A stretch of DNA of 64,000 nucleotides, from contig NC_070619.1 in assembly GCF_027172205.1 (NCBI RefSeq), positions 1,374,001-1,438,000 on the forward strand. Direction: 5' to 3'. A program made the position numbers and the translations under genes. The notes beneath the pieces were generated by a model. The model was not told where the DNA came from. It was given only the letters and a program-made list of their open reading frames with translations, and did not search any database. Of this stretch, positions 52,901 to 64,000 are shown one piece after another. The DNA comes from Podarcis raffonei (taxonomy: Eukaryota > Chordata > Lepidosauria > Squamata > Lacertidae). Each line of letters begins with the position of its first letter. Position 1 is the stretch's first letter.

Positions 52901-55769
52901 TGGTTCACTCCTGCAGAGATCGTCCGTGGGCGTATGCGCAGGCGTGATTTCCGGCACTGTAGGAGTGTGTCCCCGCTCCGCGCTGCACAGGTTTAGTGCG
53001 TTGCACGGGGACTCACCGAGCGGGCGGCTTGGTTTGGGGGCAGCTTGTGGGCTGTTTAAACAACCCCCGTGGGCCACTTGTTGCCCATGGACCGCAGGTT
53101 GCCAACCCCTGTCCTAGTCTGACACTCTCACCACTGCACTCCACTGGCTTCCCAGAATCCTTCTGCTATGGGGCAGCTCTATAAATTAAGTAGGCAAATA
53201 AATATGGGGGAAGCAGAATGTCACCTAGAGAAGGATCTGAAATCTTTTCCTTGAAGCTTGAATTTGTTTTATTCGGTATTGTTTTATTTGATGTTTTAAT
53301 GCGCTATAAACCACTTTGAGGTGTGTTTTTCCCCAAAATATAAAGAGGTAGAAAAATGAAATGATTAATAATAAAAAATTTCACTGGGGGGAAAATGACA
53401 CCTAGACATTTTGTTGTGGCGACCGTAGCCCAGGTTTAAGGTGCCATTTTGCAGTTAGCTTATACATCTGAATTCTACCACTGCATGCACCTCATCTGAG
53501 GGGACCACACAAGGCAGGGACTTTTCAGTGGTTGCGCCCCTTTTGCAGTAAGCTCTCCCCAGGCTTTTTTAAAAATTGTTTTTATTACTTATCAAAATGC
53601 TTATAGAACCACAGAGACAAATAAACCAACAACAAAAATCCAATAATATATCCAACAAGAGGCAGGGCCTACAAAAGCTAAGCACATGAATTAACATCAA
53701 ATCTAAAATCATGGCAACCATAATTCTCTAAATGGAAGAGGGAGAGACATTTGAAACTAAACTACATGAAATAAAATTCCACCACACTGAGTGGAAACGA
53801 TCAGGATCTTCCTGCCCCTTAGAGACCCATAACTTATATATTTATTTTCTGCATTAACTAAATTCAAAGGATTTTTATGGTGTATCAGTGGGATAGAGCT
53901 AGGTTTTTTAAAAAGATTTCCACTGCTGCGCGATGGAAAGTTAATCAAAAGTTCCATTTGGTGAAATATCTTTATAGTATCTATCTACATATGTAACAGG
54001 GATAACTGGGGACAGCTTTTACATGCTAAGGGTCAACCTGCCAGCCAGAGTGCACTGCAATTTTAAAATCTGGATATTATGTTAGAATCCAATCACCATT
54101 CCTAGGAATTTGATTTTCCAGGAGAAAGGCTGCTGTGTTTGGGCACCCAGACCCACCTTTGGCTCTCATTAGAAAGGTATTCCGCAAACATCCGCACAGC
54201 TTGGAGTTCCGGAGGTGAGCTGGGCTTGATTTCATCCAACACCACACCATATTTTCGCTGTACAAAAGGAGAAATGGGAAGTCTCAAAAGTGAATTGGGA
54301 AAGATAGAAGGCATGGCTGTTTCTGAGACAGTTGCTTTCAAGGTGTTATAAACAGTGGTGTTATAAACTTCAAAACTCAACCCACACATTGGGCAAGCCT
54401 GGAAGCAGGCAAACTGTCCTTTTTTCAGAAGCCTCACCTGGGCAATGTAGGCACGATACAGGAAGATATCCCTTTCCATCTCTTTGTCGGGACTGGAGGG
54501 CTGAAGAAACAAGAGGGGGGGAGTAGAATCATTTGCAGTTGAAGGGCAGGAGTGGGAGGAAACATAGAAGAAGAAGCTGTAAAAAAAGTCTCACAGAAAT
54601 ATAAGAAATGTAAAAACCAGCTGGTTCAGGCCGGGGGTGGTTGGGCATCTAGTCCACCATGCTTGGGCCAAGCAGATGTCCCAAAGCAAAAGCTTCAAGC
54701 AGGATTTGAGCAGAAATGTCACATTTTGATCACCACTTGGACTACTGCAATGCGCTCTACATGGGGCTACCTTTGAAGGTGACCTGGAAACTACAACTAA
54801 TCCAGAATGCGGCAGCTAGACTGGTGACTGGGAGCGGCCACCGAGACCACATAACATGTTTCCAAGCACAATTCAAAGTGTTGGTGCTAACCTTTAAAGC
54901 CCTAAACAGCCTTGGTCCAGTATACCTGAAGGAGCATCTCCATCCCTATCATTCAGCCCGGACACTGAGGTCCAGCACCGAGGGCCTTCTGGCGGTTCCC
55001 TCACTGTGAGAAGCCAAGTTACAGGGAACAGGCAGAGGGCCTTCTCAGTGGTGGCACCCGCCCTGTGGAACGCCCTCCCACCAGATGTCAAAGAGAAAAA
55101 TAACTAGCAGACTTTTAGAAGACATCTGAAGGCAGCCCTGTTTAGGGAAGCTTTTAATGTTTGATGTACTACAGTATTTTAATATTTTTTTGGGAAGCCG
55201 TCCAGAGTCGCTGGGGAAGCCCAGCCAGATGGGTGGGGTATAAATAAATTATTATTATTGTTGTTGTTGTTATTATTATTATTATTATTATTACCGTTCC
55301 CCTGACAAACAGGCTTTGGCAGACTGTTGACATTCCATTCTCTCACTCCCTTCGCCTGTCCTCTCTCCCAGGAAGCTTCAAGGATATGTTTGGAGGGACA
55401 GAAGCCATCCTGGTTTCTGATTGATCCTGGACTGTCCCACTTTCCCTCAGGATGTCCCTATTGTCATTGGAGGGTCTGGAGTTCTGCGACCCCCGAGCCA
55501 AGGAGATAAGGAGATAAAGAGCACAACTCTTTGAAGAGACACCTGAAGGGAAGTCTTTTTATGTGTGATGCTTCATTCTGTTCCTATACATGTTGGACTC
55601 GGGCGCCTCTCCTTCCTCCGCGGAGGCGCCACCAAGCCCCCCCGACCCCCCCCTCTTCTGTCACCTTGACTCGCTGCGCTTCGTTAATGGCCGCCTGCGA
55701 AGCGCCGATGTAGAAGTTGTTCCTGACGTCGAAGAGCTCGTCGGCCTCGCCCTGGGTCGCCGCCGCCAT
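43949..55769 (-). CDS. COPE: COPE, coatomer epsilon subunit, complete coding region in 10 exons
   Basis: COPE is the epsilon subunit of the COPI coat, a helical, TPR-like protein that binds and stabilises alpha-COP in retrograde Golgi-to-ER vesicles. Minus-strand coding exons are 55769-55665, 54500-54438, 54257-54157, 52313-52161, 50865-50812, 49073-48992, 47930-47775, 47050-46982, 45653-45579 and 43996-43949. They join in phase (0,0,2,2,2,0,0,0,0) to 301 codons plus stop; human COPE has 308, with a slightly longer N terminus. Conserved blocks include '[20 protein letters not shown]', '[20 protein letters not shown]', '[16 protein letters not shown]', '[20 protein letters not shown]', '[20 protein letters not shown]' and the end '[13 protein letters not shown]'. 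All borders are GT/AG. The gene shares a divergent promoter with DDX49, and both are housekeeping genes. Confidence 0.97.
44070..44170 (-). repeat. CR1-type 3' tail in COPE intron 9
   Basis: The plus strand reads 'aatcatagaaatgtagagct', 'tcacctagtccaacctcctg' and 'agctaaagcatccctgacag', a minus-oriented CR1 3' end. Confidence 0.75.
44330..44700 (-). repeat. CR1-like 3' UTR
   Basis: The plus strand reads 'gaatttgtctaatcctcttt', 'gctatccaggttggtggctg' and 'gccggagcaagttccacagt', same family and orientation as 8435-8840 and 48556-48850. Confidence 0.65.
44750..45255. other. COPE intron 9, unassigned AT-rich part
   Basis: No repeat family or exon is recognised. A 'taaaaaggactgtact' stretch near 45055 and several A/T runs are present without a clear pattern. 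Confidence 0.4.
45256..45391. mobile_element. Palindromic hAT-type MITE, copy C
   Basis: Starts cagtgttttcccaacttgg and ends agttgaggaaaccctg. The arms keep 'gaactacagttcccatcatc' and its complement 'gggatggtgggagtcgtagt'. It is more worn than copies A and D; no target duplication is clear. Confidence 0.8.
45425..45525 (+). repeat. CR1-type 3' tail
   Basis: Sense-oriented 'gatggccatctgtcatggag', 'ggttcctgcactgcaaggga' and terminal 'ctatgatcctatgatcc'. Confidence 0.75.
45579..45653 (-). CDS. COPE: COPE exon 9
   Basis: Acceptor CCTTTGAG and donor AAG|GTAAGA bound 25 codons: [19 protein letters not shown] then KEHQTK. Confidence 0.96.
45654..46981. other. COPE intron 8
   Basis: A squamate-motif copy lies at about 46185-46215. 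Bases 46230-46440 form an AT-rich block with a 'taagaataagaataa' end that may be a LINE tail. No other gene is recognised. Confidence 0.4.
46982..47050 (-). CDS. COPE: COPE exon 8
   Basis: Acceptor TTTCTACAG and donor GAG|GTGAGG bound 23 codons: [19 protein letters not shown] then KPPE. Confidence 0.96.
47078..47346 (+). repeat. CR1 LINE 3' UTR
   Basis: Sense-oriented 'gggagccgcttgtcttctgc', 'aacttggaggtttttaagca'-type sequence, 'attcctgcattgcaggggg' and a degraded 'ttctgcgattctaag' end. It lies in COPE intron 7. Confidence 0.78.
47775..47930 (-). CDS. COPE: COPE exon 7
   Basis: Acceptor TCTCTGCAG and donor AAG|GTGAGG bound 52 codons: [39 protein letters not shown] and [13 protein letters not shown]. 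This is the most conserved helical-repeat part of COPE. Confidence 0.97.
48350..48555 (+). repeat. L1 reverse-transcriptase fragment
   Basis: The sense frame reads [20 protein letters not shown] and [29 protein letters not shown] is the conserved L1 RT block upstream of the catalytic aspartates. It is an internal fragment in COPE intron 6 with neither L1 end nearby. Confidence 0.85.
48556..48850 (-). repeat. CR1-like 3' UTR
   Basis: The plus strand reads 'atgaatttgtccaatcctct', 'gccatctaggttggtggtga', 'cactgcctcctgtggcaggg' and 'cttctgccaggccatctctt'. Confidence 0.7.
48992..49073 (-). CDS. COPE: COPE exon 6
   Basis: Acceptor CATTCTCCAG and donor CTG|GTGGGT bound 82 bases: [19 protein letters not shown] then TAWVNLAL. 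Confidence 0.96.
49205..49925 (-). repeat. tRNA-Ala-derived SINE split by a hAT element
   Basis: The SINE tail ('ataggaagctgccttatcct' to 'gtagctcagtactgtctaca') lies at 49205-49268. Its body and head resume at 49816 ('gtctacactgcccggcagag', 'cctgcctggagatgccggtg') and run to about 49925. The hAT element at 49269-49815 separates the two. Confidence 0.82.
49269..49815. mobile_element. hAT-type non-autonomous element, 547 bp
   Basis: Starts caggggtcggcaaactaag and ends ttgctgacccctg. The target duplication is gtctacag (49261-49268) / gtctacac (49816-49823), 8 bp with one mismatch. The GC-rich interior has no transposase. It lies in COPE intron 5. Confidence 0.88.
50060..50550 (+). repeat. L2-type LINE 3' part
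   Basis: Sense-oriented, with 'ccagaatgcggctgccagac', 'gctgaccttttaagccctaa', 'cctgaaggagcatctccacc', 'gaaggcatccctgttcagga' and the terminal 'gctgcctagagtggcggaat' plus an A/T-rich end. The frame is the C-terminal end of L2 ORF2, much degraded. Confidence 0.82.
50812..50865 (-). CDS. COPE: COPE exon 5
   Basis: Acceptor CCCTCTAG and donor CG|GTAAGT bound 54 bases: [17 protein letters not shown] plus split arginine codon. Human has [18 protein letters not shown]. Confidence 0.95.
51260..51670 (-). repeat. L2-like LINE 3' part
   Basis: The plus strand starts with an A/T-rich end and 'gtgtaccgccctacaccggc', continues 'aaggtttttgcctggcgcct' and 'cagaagaggagccactgcag'. It lies in COPE intron 4 and belongs to a subfamily different from 54714-55300. 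Confidence 0.65.
52161..52313 (-). CDS. COPE: COPE exon 4
   Basis: Acceptor CGTCAAAAG and donor GG|GTGAGT bound 153 bases: [39 protein letters not shown] and [11 protein letters not shown]. The acceptor lacks a strong pyrimidine tract (GGGCCCTGCGTCAAAAG), so it may depend on enhancers, but the frame and phase leave no better choice. Confidence 0.94.
52690..53150 (-). repeat. L2-tailed SINE split by a hAT MITE
   Basis: On the minus strand the SINE tail ('gaaaggtgggagataaatgc') is near 52710-52735 and the body ('catggagctttctggatgac') near 52815. The B box is at 52835-52860. The A-box side ('gagagtgtcagactagga') is on the far side of the MITE at 53112-53135. The insertion fell in the tRNA-like head, as for the copy at 31030-31390. 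Confidence 0.82.
52870..53111. mobile_element. hAT-type MITE, 242 bp
   Basis: Starts caggggtcggcaaggttta and ends ggttgccaacccctg. A perfect 8-bp target duplication, tcctagtc, lies at 52862-52869 and 53112-53119. The ends match the 547-bp element at 49269-49815, so both belong to one hAT superfamily group. Confidence 0.92.
53160..54156. other. COPE intron 3, left of exon 3
   Basis: Bases 53255-53380 resemble a worn LINE 3' end ('gctataaaccactttgaggt'). Bases 53565-53990 are AT-rich and begin with 'tttttaaaaattgttttta', like a minus-strand LINE tail. No exon is seen. Confidence 0.4.
54157..54257 (-). CDS. COPE: COPE exon 3
   Basis: Acceptor TTGTACAG and donor AAAG|GTGGGT bound 101 bases: [20 protein letters not shown] then [13 protein letters not shown]. 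Confidence 0.97.
54438..54500 (-). CDS. COPE: COPE exon 2
   Basis: Acceptor TTTCTTCAG and donor CAG|GTGAGG bound 21 codons: [20 protein letters not shown] then Q. Confidence 0.96.
54714..55300 (+). repeat. L2-type LINE 3' part with (TTA)n end
   Basis: The sense frame reads [40 protein letters not shown] and [20 protein letters not shown], the L2-type ORF2 C terminus. The 3' end 'gggaagcccagccagatggg' and 'ggtataaataaattattatt' runs into a TTA/TTG microsatellite to about 55295. It lies in COPE intron 1. Confidence 0.88.
55665..55769 (-). CDS. COPE: COPE exon 1
   Basis: Start codon at 55769, 35 codons: [20 protein letters not shown] then [15 protein letters not shown], donor AAG|GTGACA. The N terminus is shorter than in human (MAPPAPGPASGGSGEVDELF). 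Upstream in-frame sequence is open but GC-driven. Confidence 0.95.
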
Positions 55770-56330
55770 CGCTCCGCTTCCCTCGCCTTCGCCTCCGGGA
55801 CCCGGAGCGGACACGTCTTCGCCTCGGACTCTCCTCACGGCTCCCTCGCAAGGCACGCCGGGAAGCGCCGATTGGCCGGCACTCGCCCTTTCGCCGCGCC
55901 CACTCGCCCGCCTGACCAATCGGGAAGCCCCGGGGCGAAATGCTTGCCGGGAGCTGGAGTTTTGGGGCGGAAGAGGTGCTACGTCGCCGGATCTGCTTAG
56001 AGATACGAAAAGGGAAGAGGGACCCGCTCACTGCATACGGGCTCCGCCTGCTGGAAAACAAGCAACTAGCTAATATTTCAAACAAAACAACCGCCCTCTT
56101 CCTGTCAGAGCCATTGAAACCCATGAGCCCCGCAGAGGAGTTGTATGTGCTGGGAAGAGGGCTCGGTTTATTGGGCGCACTGCATGCTGGGCGTCGTAGT
56201 CCAAACGGCGGGCCATTGGAGGGGAGCGCGGCGTGACGCGCAGCACATGCGCCGGCGCCCGTCGCGGTGCCTTGTGGGATCGCTTCCCTTCCTTTCGCTC
56301 TTTCCTCCTGAGCGGCGAGGGGCTCCGGCC
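55770..56330. promoter_or_regulatory. Bidirectional COPE-DDX49 promoter
   Basis: Only 561 bp separate the two divergent start codons, and the stretch is rich in CpG. CCAAT boxes are visible as cgattggcc (55869-55877) and gaccaatcg (55915-55922). A perfect ACTAYRNNNCCCR element lies at 56182-56201. No TATA box is placed suitably for either gene. This is the standard form of a housekeeping divergent promoter. Confidence 0.85.
56182..56201 (-). promoter_or_regulatory. ACTAYRNNNCCCR (ZNF143/THAP11-type) site
   Basis: On the minus strand the site reads ACTACGACGCCCAGCATGC. It fits ACTAYRNNNCCCR exactly and adds the AGCATGC extension of the long form bound by ZNF143/THAP11-HCFC1 complexes, which are frequent in divergent promoters. 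It lies about 130 bp upstream of the DDX49 start codon. Confidence 0.75.
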
Positions 56331-63932
<7,602 letters not shown>

Positions 63933-64000
63933 GTAAGGACGGCTGCTACAACCTGCTGATTAGCCACCATCTCAGAGTAGGAACTGGCTCCCACATGGAT

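Overview
The window is vertebrate nuclear DNA and almost certainly squamate, more likely a lizard. It carries Sauria-type SINEs, BovB, CR1, L1 and L2 LINEs, many hAT-type miniature elements and a Ty1/copia element. Its spliced genes have GC-rich first exons and lie in the order GDF1 - CERS1 - COPE - DDX49, which is the order on human chromosome 19p13.11. All gene calls rest on exon-by-exon translation, canonical GT/AG borders and matching reading phases. No search was run.

Layout. Bases 2577-2862 (minus) are the first coding exon of GDF1/Vg1, a TGF-beta ligand of left-right and mesoderm patterning; the rest lies left of the window. Bases 8309-35745 (minus) hold all seven coding exons of ceramide synthase 1 (CERS1, 348 codons), with a 13-kb first intron. 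Bases 35746-43700 are intergenic and repeat-rich, with a 1.7-kb L1 and a 2.1-kb BovB. Bases 43949-55769 (minus) hold all ten coding exons of COPE (coatomer epsilon subunit, 301 codons). DDX49, a nucleolar DEAD-box helicase, starts at 56331 (plus), head to head with COPE; nine exons are visible up to 63932 and the gene runs off the right edge.

Regulatory layout. COPE and DDX49 start codons are 561 bp apart in a GC-rich bidirectional promoter with CCAAT boxes and a perfect ACTAYRNNNCCCR element. CERS1 starts in its own GC-rich island. CERS1 and GDF1 lie on the same strand with 5.4 kb between the CERS1 stop and the GDF1 start, the arrangement that gives a bicistronic mRNA in mammals.

Repeats fill most of the introns and intergenic DNA. 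Many insertions are nested and show target-site duplications: a solo LTR inside an L1, a Sauria SINE inside an older repeat, and hAT elements inside tRNA-derived SINEs. Three LINE-SINE partnerships (BovB/Sauria, CR1/tRNA-Ile and tRNA-Lys SINEs, L2-like tail SINE) can be read directly. Least explained are a degenerate 60-70 bp tandem array at the start of CERS1 intron 1, a cluster of AAATCCCAGAT motifs with a long palindrome upstream of CERS1, and an exact 137-bp direct repeat on both sides of the copia element that may mark an allele join in the assembly.
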